A stretch of 64,000 nt of DNA from Anaeramoeba flamelloides (taxonomy: Eukaryota; Metamonada; Anaeramoebidae), in assembly GCA_027625915.1 (NCBI GenBank), contig JANTQA010000029.1:8184001-8248000 (forward strand). The letters run 5' to 3'. Within the stretch, counting starts at the first letter, position 1, and the number at the start of each line of letters is the position of its first letter. The translations under genes and the position numbers were made by a program. Positions 23,596 through 36,600 of the stretch are shown piece after piece. The notes under the pieces were generated by a model that was not told the origin of the DNA, did no database searches, and saw only the letters and a list, made by a program, of their open reading frames with translations.

Positions 23596-25784
23596 GTTAT
23601 TAAAGCATAAAGATCATAATTTCATTTTTGTTTTTTTTTTTTTTTCAACGTTTTTTTTTTACAAATTTTTCATTATTTCTTTTTGAAAAAAAACTATAAC
23701 AAATGATTTAAAATTAATGTCTTTCAAAGATATCAATTTAAAATTATTTAATATAAAATAATTCTAATATAATTTTAAAAAAAAAATCATTATAATTAAA
23801 TAATATATATTCAATTTTTTTTTGATTGAAATAATAAAATAGATTCCTCAAATATTTTGGATGGTTTTATTTTTATATTTTTATTGTGAAATTCAAATTT
23901 AAAAAATATATATAACAAATCTCAAAGTTCAATAAGGAAGGATAATTAAATAGCTAGAATTATTGTTTCTAATTATTTTGTTGGATATTTGAGTTTTAAT
24001 GGTTTTTTCCAAATGAAATCCCTTAAATATTATCGGTATTGATATAAAAATTTTCAATTTATTGAAAAAAAGATAATATTGTTAATTTTATAAAAGCCAC
24101 TACAATTATATCTTGAAAATTTTGATCAAAAAAGTTTCATATTCTTATTTATTGTTTTCAACAACAATATGAAAGTGGAGATTCGAAATAAAATTTGATA
24201 AATGAATTATTATTCAAATATTTTTCTATTGATCAAAATACTTTTTAACTTTTCTAATTTCTAAAAAACAGGAGGAGTAAGGGTGTTTCGCTTAGATATT
24301 ATTTAAACAATTACACTCAAAAAAAGGTAAATCTTTTTTAGAAATATGAGAAGTGCGTCAAAAAAATTACCTGATATATTTTACTAAAATTTAAATTTAA
24401 TACAATTTTTTTTTATCATAGCTGTAATGTAGTTAAGATTATAATCCATCTAATAGATTTCTTTAAAAATTATTAGAAAAATTTTTTTAAAAAAAGACAA
24501 GAGAAAGAGAAATAAATAATCGAAATTAAAGTGTTTAGAATATAAAATAGGCAAAAAACTTAAAGATTAATTACAAGTTCTTTATTGTGCCACCAAGTGG
24601 TAAATTGTGTATTGATTGTTTCTATAAGATGATAATAATGTTCAAAATTTCAAAATCTACCTAATTAAATCATCTGTTTGGTTAATAATCAACTTAACTG
24701 TAAATTATCTCTTAATAAACAATCCTTAATTTACTTACAATATGTGATCCCAATACAATGTCATTATTCATAAGAAAAAGTTAAATTGTCTATATTATTC
24801 TTATCCTTCTTTCTCCAGAAAAAAAATCAGAACCATTCATTCTTTTTTTATTCTTTCCTTTTTAATAAATAAAACAAAAATTATTTTTCGGAGAATTTAA
24901 TAAACTCGAAACTAATAAATGTGAAAATAATAAGAAGTGGTTTTTTTTTTAACATTGGGAAATTTTAATAGAGAACATGTTTATGAATATTATTTTTTCT
25001 CTATATCAACTTACTAGTTCATATTTCAGGAAATTTGGTATATAAGCATAATTTCAAAAATAGGGGTAAAATTTATTATTATTATTTTTTTCAATTCTCA
25101 TTTTCATTGATTATGCAATATTTTTATTTATTAGTTTATATTGGTTATTATCGCAAAAAACTTTCCTAAAATACTTTATTATTCAAAAAAAAAAAAAAAA
25201 AAAAACAGATTTTTTTATGATAAAGAATCTTTTCCGATTTTTGAAATTTAGCGTATGTTAAATAGATACTACTAGAAAATTTTTTATATATTTTTAGAAC
25301 ATCTTGTATGTAATTAAAATATAAATTTTAGATTTTTTTCCCTTTACATATTATTATTTAAATTTTATTTTTCCTCAAAACTAAGGGTTTCATTATTTTT
25401 ATTTGAACATTTCTTTCTGTACAATAGAATTAAAGTATATTATCCTTCTACTTTGATATTATTTTTTCATGTATTTATTCATCAATTAGAATATACAATT
25501 AATATTAAGATTAGCTTGTAGATTTACTAGAGAACTTGAATATTCAAAACAATCAATTGATCTAAATAGTTGTGAGATTGAACAAAATCCACTTTTAATT
25601 TATCAAGATTGATTTTTGTATAATCCTCAGGGTAAAAATCAGTATTCAATTTTCAGGTATAGGTATTTCTTTTTTTAAATATAAGTAAAATAATTACTTG
25701 GTGATTTTCAAAAATAACTTGATCAAATATATTATTAAAAGAAAAAATTTACAAATTATAAATGCTGATTATTTTAATGCCAAC
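23596..25784. other. Intergenic region
   Basis: AT-rich sequence downstream of EF-2, with many short homopolymers. No gene, RNA gene or clear repeat is recognised before the family E element at 25785. Confidence 0.6.
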
Positions 25785-26405
25785 TATTTTTCAAAAATTA
25801 TGACTCACTTTATAGTGTTAATGGAAGTTTTTTTAAGGGTTTAATTCCAATATTCTAATCAAAAAAATATTTTCAAATTTTTGGATCATATTCATTTCTC
25901 TAATTTTGCAAATTTTTATTTTATTTTCGTTTTTTTTTCTTTTTCTTTTTCTCTTTTTTTTTGTTTTTCTATTTTCTTTTGCTTTTACCTTGTCCAATAT
26001 TGGTTTGTCCTTCTTCTTTTTTTTGATAGTTTTTTTTAGCAAAAGATTATTTTGAAAAAAAATAGATCTTAGAAAAGACAACTAATCATTAAGAAAATAT
26101 TACTATGCATTGTCTTTTAAAAGGAATTTAATTATTAGTAAAAAATCTTGTTGTTAACTTTTTTTCAAGTAAAAGTTCAGTAATAAAAATCCTTAATGTT
26201 CTTTTCTAAAAATTATAACTCTCTTTTTTTTTAGTACTAGGTTTTTTATTTTTTTGAATTGTTAAAATATTAGGGTTTTTATATATTTAGAATGATTTAA
26301 AAGTGAATTAATAACAAGATTTAATTATTTGTTGTTCTTGAATACTAAAGGATATATTTTTTTTTCAATTTATTATTTCAGGTAAGTCACAATTTTTGAA
26401 ATGGT
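25785..26405. mobile_element. TIR element, family E, copy 1
   Basis: The left end TTTCAAAAATTATGACTCAC and the right end GTAAGTCACAATTTTTGAAA are inverted repeats. The interior shares GTGTTAATGGAAG, TAATTCCAATATTCTAATCAAAAAAA, AATTTTGCAAATTTTT and AAAGTTCAGTAATAAAAATCCT with about 61605-61990. A related end motif, GTGAGTCACAATTTTTGAAATG, also occurs near 5414 inside the USP intron. The lysine-rich open frame at 25833-26081 on the minus strand is the poly-T part of this repeat. Confidence 0.6.
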
Positions 26406-26460
26406 ATTTATGTTACAAGATTCCGCATTACGAGTTTTCACCTGTCAAAACTTAATATTA

Positions 26461-26478
26461 AAAAATATTGCTTCTTTT
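26461..26478. repeat. Target-site duplication of the LINE (3' side)
   Basis: AAAAATATTGCTTCTTTT, identical to 32716-32733. Confidence 0.85.
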
Positions 26479-26666
26479 TTTTTTTTTTTATTATTTAAGG
26501 GAGGAGTTATTGACCCCTCTTATTTGCCCGAATTCCTAAATTTTTATTTAGGAATTTAATTAAAGACTCAAAAATAAGTTTATTACCCACTAAGGCTAAT
26601 AAAGAGTTTGAATCCTTTTTTATAATAATATTAGAAATATTATTATTATTTAATATATTAGATATA

Positions 26667-28433
26667 TTAATTTTTTTTTAATTCAGATATCCAGATTTTG
26701 CGATTATTTTCATAGGCTGAGCAGTTCCATAGAAAATGGTCTAAATCTTCAATAATATCTAAATTGTTTATTTTTTTACATAATTCACATAGTTTTGATT
26801 TGTTTTTATTCATAACATAAGAGTACCTGTTAAGGTAATTTGTAAAATTTCTGAGTTTTAAAATTGAAGTTGAGCCCTTCCATTTTAAATATCTTTGCTG
26901 CTTATTTATAGTATTATTGATTTGTACTATTTTTAGATATTCTTGAACTTTCCAACTTGGACTATTTTCTAAGTTTTTAATTCTAAAATTTTCTAGTTCA
27001 TTTTCCAATTGTTTTAAATTTTTGGAGTACCAATTTATATTTTCTGATTCTTTTTTTCTAAAAGGAAGATAATTAATTAATTCATCATAATGGAGGATTT
27101 TTAATTTTTGAATTAACTTAAATCTTCTTTTATATATCGTTATCCTTACGGGATCAATTTTTGCTTCAGTTTTATAAATAAGCCTTGGTGAGTGTGGGTT
27201 GATTAATAAAAATTTTGTAATTTTTTTATTAATCCAAGTATCAATATCTTTAAAATCTGTTTTTGTTAAATCAAATATTTCTAAACCATATAATAATTGG
27301 CTATGTAACACAGCTTTAAAAAATTGAATTTTTAATCCATTAGAAAAAATTTTTTTGTTGTAAGATATTGATTAACTTTTTAAAATTGACCTTAACTTTA
27401 TCAAGGTTAAATTTTAAATGAGTTTTTTTATCTAGCCAAATACCAAGATATAAAATTTCTTTTGGAATTAAAGTTTTTTTAGTTTTATCATCATTAGGAT
27501 TCATTCCAAAATCTTTTATTATTTTAAAGATTTTTTGTAATTGAAAATTTATTTCTATTAATGATCCTTTCATCAGTAAAATCAGATCATCTGCAAACAT
27601 TTGAACATGTAACGCTAGTGATTTAATTTTTTCTAAGAGAAAATGAGTAATAAATCCAAATAATAAAGGGGATAATGGATCTCCTTGGTAAACACCAATT
27701 CCTTCTTTTGAGTAATAAGCAAGTAGATATTCTACAATAATTTCATTTTTTATAAATTTTTTAATTGAATAATAAATAAGTGAATGATGAATAGAGTCAA
27801 AACATTTTTGTATATCTATTGTAACAATATAAATATTTTCTTTTTTAAATTTATTTTTTATTTTTTGATATTCATTCAATAAGTTTAAAACTGCAATTCT
27901 AGTATCTAATTTTTTTTTAAATCCAAATTGGTTTTTTTGAAACTAAGTCCCAAGAATCTTGAATTCCGGCATATAACAATTTAAGAAAAAATCTTGGGAG
28001 AGTTTGATTAATTGAAATTGGTCTATAATTAAGTGGAATACCTTCATCGCCAGATTTATGAATGAATAATAAATTTCTTTTTTTAATAAATTTAATATTT
28101 TTTTTGAGAAATATCTTTAATCCAATTAAAAAATATTTTTTGGATTGTTTTTATAAAGTTTTCATAATTTATATAAAATTCACTACTTTGATTTTTTATT
28201 GTTTTATATTGTTTAATTTTATCAAATTCTTTGACTGATTTATTTTTTTGATATTTGATAATTTCTTTGATTTTAGTAATTGAGAATATTTCTTCTATTT
28301 TAATATTTAATAAATTATTTTTATCTAATGTGAAATTTTTAATAAAATTAAGAATATATTTTTTTGGTTTTTTACTAATAGATTTAACAAACCCGAAATA
28401 TGAAGTTTCCATATTTTCATTATTAAGAATCAT
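26667..28433 (-). pseudogene. LINE ORF2, reverse transcriptase and C-terminal zinc-knuckle part
   Basis: Upstream of the main frame, LNYRPISINQTLPRFF (28040-27990) and FGFKKKLDTRIAVLNLL are reverse transcriptase motifs. The 27879-27340 frame has TIDIQKCFDSIHHSLI, GVYQGDPLSPLLFGF and the active site FADD. After a frame break near 27315-27340 the frame continues as SNGLKIQFFKAVLHSQLLYG. It ends with CELCKK, then EDLDHFLWNC, the C-x2-C...H-x4-C knuckle common at LINE C-termini. The 28433-28092 segment is the lysine-rich region between nuclease and RT. Several breaks fall in A/T homopolymers. Confidence 0.88.
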
Positions 28434-28766
28434 TTTACTCGAAGTTTCTCTTAATCTATTTAGCTTTTTCCAAAAGTTTTGATTTTCTTCAAATTCAATA
28501 TTAATCTGGTTTATTAATTTAAAATATTGTTTACTATTCCTATCTTTAATTTCTTTAATTAATTCATTTCTTTCAAATATAATTTATTAATTAAATTATA
28601 TAATTTTAAATCTTTTTTTGGTAAATTTAAGATAATTCTCTCTTTTACTTTAAATTGTTTTTTAAAGATTTTAAAATTCTTTCCATTTAATTGATAATTT
28701 TTATTTTTATAAAAATTTATAAAGTCAACATGAAACTTTGCAATATCTTTAATTTTGTAGACATTT

Positions 28767-29584
28767 TTAATTTCCCAGTTTTTTATTAATATTAAATTTA
28801 TTTAATATTGCATTATGATCACTAATTTTATTTTTTATGGTTTTTGATTTGATAAATTTTAAGTTATTAAAGTTAGTTATAAAATAATCAATGTTATTAT
28901 TGTTTCTACTTGGCTTAGTATTTAAAATAATTTTAAAGTTGAATTTTGAAAAATAATTTATTTGATTTTCATTCAAATTAAAATCTCCCCCGATAATTGT
29001 ATTATGGTTTTGATATTTTTGTAATAAACCAAGGATTTTTTCATTTATTTCTTTATTCCTGTCATGTCTCTTATATAAGTTAATAATGATAAAATCAGTG
29101 AATTGAATTCCCATAATATCAAGATCTGGAAATAATATTTCTCTTGTAAAATCTTTAAAAATATTTTTTATTATAATTAATAAACCACCTTTTCTATTTT
29201 TCTTACCATAAGATTTTTTATTAATTGAAAAATAATTCATAAATCGTGGATTTTTTGTAACTTTTGATTCTTGTATAAGACATATATCAATATTTAATTT
29301 TAATAAAAAGATTCTAAAATAGAAATTTTATTCTTTTCATTTAACCCTCTGACATTAAATGATAAAATTTTTATATTAATAAATTTATTGTTATATTCTC
29401 TCTTTTTTCCTTTTAATAATAATGATTTTTGATTGTTTTGGAAATGGAAAATGTATAAATTTCTGGGTAATAAATGAGTTTTTTTTAATAATTGTTTTTT
29501 AAAATAATTTATATTATCTTTTAAATCCCATATTTCTATACCATTATCCCCCTTTCTTTGATATCGTATCACTGGTCTATTCAT
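28767..29584 (-). pseudogene. LINE ORF2, endonuclease (EEP/APE-like) part
   Basis: The frame at 29584-29300 ends with KILSFNVRGLNEKNK, the conserved N-terminal strand of exonuclease-endonuclease-phosphatase nucleases. The frame at 29240-28767 carries IIIGGDFNLNENQ (the GDFN motif) and KISDHNAIL (the SDH catalytic motif). A short gap between the frames spans one or more frame breaks. The AT-rich DNA from about 29600 to 30700 probably contains the rest of the ORF1-ORF2 linker but shows no recognisable domain. Confidence 0.8.
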
Positions 29585-30714
29585 TAAAAAATTAAAAACT
29601 TCTAAAGTTGAAATGTTTTTTTTGAATAAAAAATTAATTTATTATCTTTCGGTACATTTTGTAATTTTTTAATAATTTTTCATTTGTCCATATTTGAAAA
29701 ATGAATTACATTTTTGTTATTATATGAATTTTTATTAAATTCAAATTTGAAATTAAAATTTAATTCTTTGAAATTTCTAAATTTCTTTTTTGTATTTATT
29801 AATTTTATTACAAGGATATATAACTTAGAAAATTGAATATTTGTATTATAAATATTATAATCCCCATATAGCGAAATAAATGAATAATTGAAAGATTTTT
29901 TTTATCCAATATTTTATTTGAATCAATTTTAAATTAGATAATTCCCATTTTTCAAATTCATATAAAATAATATTTTTTATTAAAAAATAATTTAAATAAA
30001 TAAAATTTTCATAATTTGTGTATTTTTTATGTAATAAAAAAAATAATTTCTTTAAATATATTTTTTTTGATTTATTTCTTTTTTTGAAAAAATTGGTATT
30101 TGAATGTAAAATTTGTATATAAAAATATAAAATTTTATTTTTTAATAATTTGAATTCAATGTGATGAAATTTTAAATTTATTATTAATGGGTAATCAAAT
30201 GGTTTTTTTGGGATTTGTATAACCCCATTTAAAATTTTCTAAGTTGTTTTGAGTTTTGAATTTATCTATAAAAATAATAATTTTTATTAATATTTTAAAA
30301 ATTTTACATTTTTTAAGTGTAAAGATTGTTTCATAAATTCAATCATCAAGTTGATTGATATGACAATTACAATAACCTTCTAAATTTGTTGTTCTTTTTT
30401 TTACACCTTTTATTAGTTTTTTTGGAAATTGTTTTACATAAAATAGTTTTCTTTTTTTTTCTGATTAGGTCAATATTTCGGCTAGTTTTTTTTTGAATTG
30501 TTATTTTCTTTTAGGATATTTACTTCATTAATTGATTTTTTTTGAGAGAAAAAATAATCTATGTTTTTTTGAATTAGATTATTCTCATTATTTTCATTTA
30601 TCAAAATAAGATCTTTACAATTATTGTTAATATCAAAATTTTGATTTATAATAGTATTTTTATGTTCAATTAATTGATTGAAGAAAATATCTTTGTTTTT
30701 TTTGGTATCTATTT

Positions 30715-32664
30715 TTATTGATTCTTTTTCTCTCGAAATTTTTTTAAAAAATCGAATATTTCTCTCTCAGTTTCTAGACTCAATTTAAAAATATTGTTTG
30801 AATTTGTTTCGAAAAAATTCATTTTTGGTAAATTCCAGTTGGTTAACATTTTTAAATTATTATTAGTAAAAAGAAAATGATCTGAGAATCGGTTTTTGTT
30901 TTGTGACAGTTTGACCAATTGATATATAAAAAATCCTCTAAAGAAGGTTTATTAATCTTTTGATTAAAAATGATTTCACAATTTGATTTGTTGTTATTAT
31001 TGTCTTCTTCTTTTTGTATTTCAATTTCACTTAATTTATTTTTTTTGTTATTTTTTTTTAATTTATTATCGTTTTTTTGATTTTGTCAAAATATCTGGAG
31101 TTTTTTGATTAAAAATATTATCATTTTTATTCTCAGAGGGTTTATTAAAAAGTTGGGTATTGTTATCTTTGATAATTAATTTTAATTTATGAATTTCATT
31201 TTCTAAATTTATAATTCTTTTTTCTAGAAAATTTATTGAATTTGGAGATATTTTGTTTTTTTCTAAAATATTATTTTTTTCAAAAATATTATTTATTTCT
31301 TTAATATTTTTTTTCAAAAAAGCTTTCTTGATAATAATTTTTTTTTTGTTAATTATAACTCCATTGAAACTCAAAGCACCATCTCTCATTTTTTGATTTG
31401 GAAATGTAATGAATGAATATTTTATATTATTTTTTTTATTATTCAAAATTATAATATTTTCAGGATTATAATTTTTTAAAACTTTTTAGCAACGTTTCTT
31501 TTAGAATATTATTTGGTAAATTAAAAATTACAATTTGGTTGGTAGAAAATTCTCTGTTCTGTTTTTTTTTATTATTTTTATTGTCGTTGTTTTTATCATT
31601 ATTTTTGTTTAGAAAATTCTTTTCAAACCATTCTTTATTTTTTATATCTTTGATATTTTTTTCTTCATGTTGATTACTCGATTCAAATTGGTTTCGTTTA
31701 AAATTTTCATTATTATTTATCCCTTTTTGTGATGTATTATTCTTTTTAATTCTGAATTTGTTTAAAAAAATCAGTCTATTAAAAATACTTAATTTTCCCG
31801 AATAATTCAAGATTTTTTCATACTCCTCTTCTTTTCTTAAAATAATCTTTGCACTTCCTTTAAATCGATTAAACCTGTCCAAAAATAATATTAATTCTTT
31901 GATTTCAATATATGGTTTCATTAAACTTTCAATATCATAATAATTTGCATGGTAGGGGATATTATGCATAAAAATGGTATTTGGCAAAAAATTCATAGTT
32001 TATTGAAGATCCACTATGTGTCGAAATTTTTGATCGTTTATGATCTTTTTTTTCATTTTTAGTATTGTTTTGGCAATTTAGGTTTTGACACTTTGGGGGG
32101 TCAATTTCCATATTGTATCTCGATTTTTTTTGTGATTTTGGTACGTTTTTTGCATTTTTAGTATTGTAATAATTTTTTTTTTTTTTTTGTTTTTTGTTTT
32201 TTTTTTTTTTTTTTTTTTTTTTTATCTTTTTTTTTTTTGATGGTGGGTTTGAGAGCTTTCAAAGTGTCTGTTTTGGGAATTATTTTCATTTTCCTGAAAT
32301 TTTGATTCTCTTTGGTTTTCGTTATTAATTATGTTTTTTTTTTGTTTTTGTTTTTTTTCTTTTTTTTTTTGTAAATAATTTTTTTTTTTTTTATATTTGT
32401 AATCTTTATCGTATTCTGATACTAGTATTTGTCGTTGTTCAAAATAGAAATTATCACATAAGTTTTGTTTTATTATTGCTTCATTTTCTTTCGATAATGG
32501 CGTTATAATAACTAATCCGTTGTTCGGATTTTTTTTTGGTTTTTGATAATTCCAATATTTGGGGAACAATTTGTCTTATCTTCAATTAATGCAACTAGCT
32601 TATCAATTGAGTATTTACTTGGTAAGTTTTTGAGAAAAATTTTTTGTATTTTATCGCTGTTCAT
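30715..32664 (-). pseudogene. LINE ORF1 protein (RRM-like segments, coiled coil), broken frame
   Basis: The frame opens with KIQKIFLKNLPSKYS, an RNP2-like strand, then shifts at about 32570 and continues into the 32569-32222 frame. The 31996-31466 frame starts NTIFMHNIPYHANYYDIE (RNP2-like) and has GSAKIILRKEEEYEKIL where RNP1 would lie. A third RNP2-like strand, QIVIFNLPNNI, near its end continues as KYSFITFPNQKMRDGA in the next frame (31446-31066). A predicted coiled coil follows (INFLEKRIINLENEIHKLKL). Two to three RRM-like folds plus a coiled coil suit an RNA-binding, self-assembling LINE ORF1 protein. At least three frame breaks separate the pieces. Confidence 0.7.
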
Positions 32665-32715
32665 TGGTTACTGAGAGTAAAAAAAAACTTTTAAAAATCT
32701 AAAATAATAAAAAAT

Positions 32716-32733
32716 AAAAATATTGCTTCTTTT
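32716..32733. repeat. Target-site duplication of the LINE (5' side)
   Basis: AAAAATATTGCTTCTTTT, identical to 26461-26478. Confidence 0.85.
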
Positions 32734-33676
32734 CTTCTTTTCTTCTTTTCTTGTTTTAATTCACAATTTTTTTTTTTTTATTTTTCCAATTGAGAGAAAG
32801 TGGAAGGTATTCTTCTTGAGAAAAAAAACCTCGATTCAGAAAAAAATTTAGATGATTTTATTTTAAATAAATTGAGTCAAGTAAAAATGGTAAAAAGTAC
32901 CTAAAAAATAATAAAACAATTATCAATACATGAAATATGATTCATATAAGTATTTACAGTAATACTGTTGAGAATGATAGATTGAAAAAAAAAAATTATA
33001 AAAATTTAAAAATATTATTTCCATTTTTTTTCCACCAATGTGAGGTTATAAAAGTAGCGATGTAAATGATATCATAATTTATATTTATTTTTTTTTTTCC
33101 TTTATTTTTTTTATTTTCATAAAATTTTCTCTAATTACTCCTTTCTCTCAATAATCATAAAATTGTCATTACTTCAAATTTTTTCGAACCCAAATTTGTA
33201 AAAAAATACAAAGCAGTATATATATATATATATATAAATTAGTTTAGAAGATGTAATCTTATCATAATTAGTTATATTTAGAAATATACTTTATAAATAA
33301 AATAAAATTATATCAAATCTGTCAAAAAATTTTTATAAATAGAAAACCATTATAAAAGTTTTTTTTACTGGTTTTTGAATTGATTAGCTATAATAAAAAA
33401 AAAATCTGTTTCAAGTTTGATTGTTTTCAAGAAATTTTATCTTTTATTTTACCCGATTTGATAATATCGTTTGTTCGTATTAAATATAAGTTCATTGTCA
33501 TCATTACAACCACCATCATTACCACCCCCCTCATTATTATTCTAATTATTAAAACAAACATCAAAAAAAAAACATTAATTTCTAAATAAAAAAAAAAGAG
33601 AAATAGAAATAGAAATAAATGCAAAAATTAAAATAAAAATTTATTTATTTATTTGAAAATTCGACATTACAATCTA
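32734..33676. other. Intergenic region between the LINE and the membrane-protein gene
   Basis: AT-rich, with TTTTCTTC repeats at the left, a (TA)n run near 33213-33236 and poly-A runs. Two overlapping open frames on opposite strands (33380-33624) are low-complexity shadows. No gene is seen; the right end must hold the 3' UTR of the minus-strand gene. Confidence 0.6.
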
Positions 33677-36600
33677 TTAATTGATTTGTATATATATTCT
33701 TTTCTGATTAGTTAATTTAATCAATATTATCAATACCACCGAAGATAACAATAATAGAATTAAAATTAAAAAACTAATTTTGTTATGGTAAGAATATTTT
33801 TTTATATTCTGAATTTGCTTTATTACGTTTTCCTTTGGCTTCTGGCATTTCAACTCCTCAAATTTCTTTTCGAATTTTTTTGCAATTTTTGATATTTTTT
33901 TTGAATGATATTCGTACAAAGGTATTAAGTGGGTTGCCCTTTCAAAATGTCCCTGCTCAATACTCTTAGCACCATAATTATAAATAATTTTCAAAGCTGA
34001 CATATGATCAAAAAAGTCATGCATTATTAAATTCTTATAATTTGTAATTGAAACATTAAATTCTTTGTATTTTATTTGAGTAATTTTTTGAATTGCTGTA
34101 TTAACATCAATCATTGAATCATGGATTGAATAAATAAAATAATTTCTAAAAGCTGCATCTCTTCTCATTTGCGAGAATTGGATCGGGGTTATAAATGAAT
34201 TCAATGAAAAGCCATCACCTATTTGAAATTCCGTGCTTTGGTAATTAGGCAAAATGCCTGTCAGATAAGTAATCGTATTCTGCAAGGCAAAACGCGTGGG
34301 GGATTTAAAATTTGTTTTTATTGGATTGCCATTACAAAACGAATCTGATGTATTACTTTTTTGAAAGTTTGAATGCACAACCAAAATGAAATCGGATAAT
34401 AATTTTGATTGGTAATATTTATCTATATACACTGGCTTATCAAAATCTAGTGAAATAACAAAAGTAATGATATCTCTTTTCGAAGAAACCTTTTCTTTTT
34501 GCCCATCTTTAAAAGTGTCTTTTTTTTTTTTTTTTATTGTAACTATTTTTGATTTTCTTTTTTGGTATTAGCGCGTTCATCGAATGCTGCAATGTGTCCT
34601 GGATGATGACCGAATCAATATAAATTCGCTCTTCTTGTATTTTGTTACCATAGTTATCAAATGTTTCCACTATTGATGTTTTTAACGATTTATAAATTGC
34701 ACTTGCAATTATTCGATCATCCGTTAGCGATAACTCGTTGACAATGAAATGGAAATCTTGATTTGGCAATTTAAATTGTAATAAATTATTTTCATATTCT
34801 TCAATATCAAAATTATATTCGTCCGTCGGATCTAATTTCTTGTTACCAACTATTACAAAGGTATAAAAGGTAACTTCATCAAAAAATTTCCCAATTATAC
34901 TATTTGTTTTTTCATTTTTTAATGAAATTGGTAAAATGAGCTCTTCAATCCCTCTTTCAACTGCAGAGACAATTTGGCTAGATAGGGTCATTCTTAATTG
35001 GTTAATACCCTCACTATCAAATTCATTTTCTTTTAAAACTTCTGCAGAGTTAAAATTGTTAATAATTTTTGATAAAAATTTTCCTGCTTTATTGTTAATT
35101 TGTGAACATAATTTTAAAGTTTCACTTGTTGCACTTGCAATATCAAAAAATTTTGAATTACAATTCTGTTCCCATTCATCTTTTATTTTTTCAAATTCTT
35201 TGGTAATCTCATTTTCATTTTCATTTTCATTTTCATTTTCATTTTCATTTTTATTTTCATTTTCATTTTTATTTATATTTTCATTTTCATTTTCTTTTAT
35301 ATTTTTATTTTTATTTTCATTTTCATTCGTATTTGTTGTTTTCTTAACATTTTGATAATTTTTTAAAATGTGTTTTAAATTTAATGATTCTAAACAATGC
35401 GCAGATGCAAATAATGAGTGAATTAATGATTTTGTGGAACCAACAATATTTTGATCAAATAAATTGTTTTCAATAAAATCTGGAATTTTATTCAATTTTT
35501 GGATTTCTCTTAATTCTCTATTCATCCCAATCGTCGAATGAATTGCTTTCAGATCAATTAAAATAAATCGAGATTTACTAAATATTAAATCAGAATTACA
35601 ATTCTCTTGATAATAATTTGTTTTTATTACATTCCTATTCCTATTCTTATTCTTATTGGTATTTTTATTATCATTAGAATCAAAGCTTATGTCATTACCA
35701 ATGTTTGAATTTAAATTTTCCAAAATTTTGATTTTCTTTAATTTTTTATAATATTTTTGGTATTTTTTTGGCGCATTTAACGTTTCATAGTAATTCAATT
35801 GAGCCTGAATCGATTTTGAACATCTATAAATTGAAAATAAACGAGGGCATTTACATTCGTTTGGCTGTAAATCCTTTCTTATTTCGTATTCATATTGTTG
35901 GACAAAATTCTCTTTTTTTAACCATGTTTTTAAATTTTTGCTGATGTTTTTCCATTGAAACGATCCGATTTTAGAATCCCTTACAAAATTGACGTCAGAA
36001 AAATCTTGCGGTTCTTCGAATTTAAATTTTGGATATTTTAAATCACAAACTTCTGCATTATCATTATTTTCCTTATTTCGATCATTATTGTCATCATTTT
36101 TGGCATCTGTTCTCTGGTAAGGGAAATTATAATTATCCAATTCAGATTTTGAGAGACCAGATCTATACCCGTAATCTGTTCCTTTCTCAAACACATTGCC
36201 TGGATTAAAGACAAAAATTGTATATCCCTTTTCTGGAAAATTGTCAATTAGTTGATCCAAAAATAAACTGAATTTATCGCTGTCAATAAATCGAAACTTT
36301 TTCGAATGATCAAATGGATTTACATTTTCTTCTCTTGAAAGTAAGTTCATTGCTTGCTTAATGATTTTGTTTGGTCCCTTTCCTAATTCGTAATACACCA
36401 GATCTATAGCATATGAAATGTTTGAATTTACCAGTGAATCACCTGTTGAAAATTGGTGTTGAAACGTGATTTTGATTTCACTTAACAATTTTTGAAGCAT
36501 GCTTTCGGAGACTTGTAAAACTAATAGTGTTCAGATCGTTTGATTTGTTGTTGTTTTTTTTGTTTTTTTTTTTTTTTTTTTTTTTGTGTTATTGTATTTT

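Larger units (their letters stand above)
26479..32715 (-). mobile_element. Non-LTR retrotransposon (LINE), near full length, with frame breaks
   Basis: The element is read on the minus strand. An 18-bp direct repeat flanks it (26461-26478 and 32716-32733), and an A-rich tail (seen as T's at 26479-26489) marks the 3' end, the signature of target-primed insertion. Order from the 5' end: ORF1 (start ATG complement 32664-32662, RRM-like segments plus a coiled coil), then ORF2 with an endonuclease (29584-28767), a reverse transcriptase (about 28090-27320) and a C-terminal zinc-knuckle region (27311-26667). Each ORF is broken into several frames, often at homopolymers, so this copy is probably inactive. 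Two other related fragments are in the window (15911-16975 and 49855-50530). Confidence 0.9.

Noticed and set aside
25833-26081. Lysine-rich minus-strand frame
   Set aside because: Product of poly-T runs inside TIR family E.
26479-32715. LTR retroelement instead of LINE
   Set aside because: The endonuclease is of the EEP/APE type (GDFN, SDH), there are no terminal repeats, and the A-rich tail plus direct target-site duplication are typical of a LINE.
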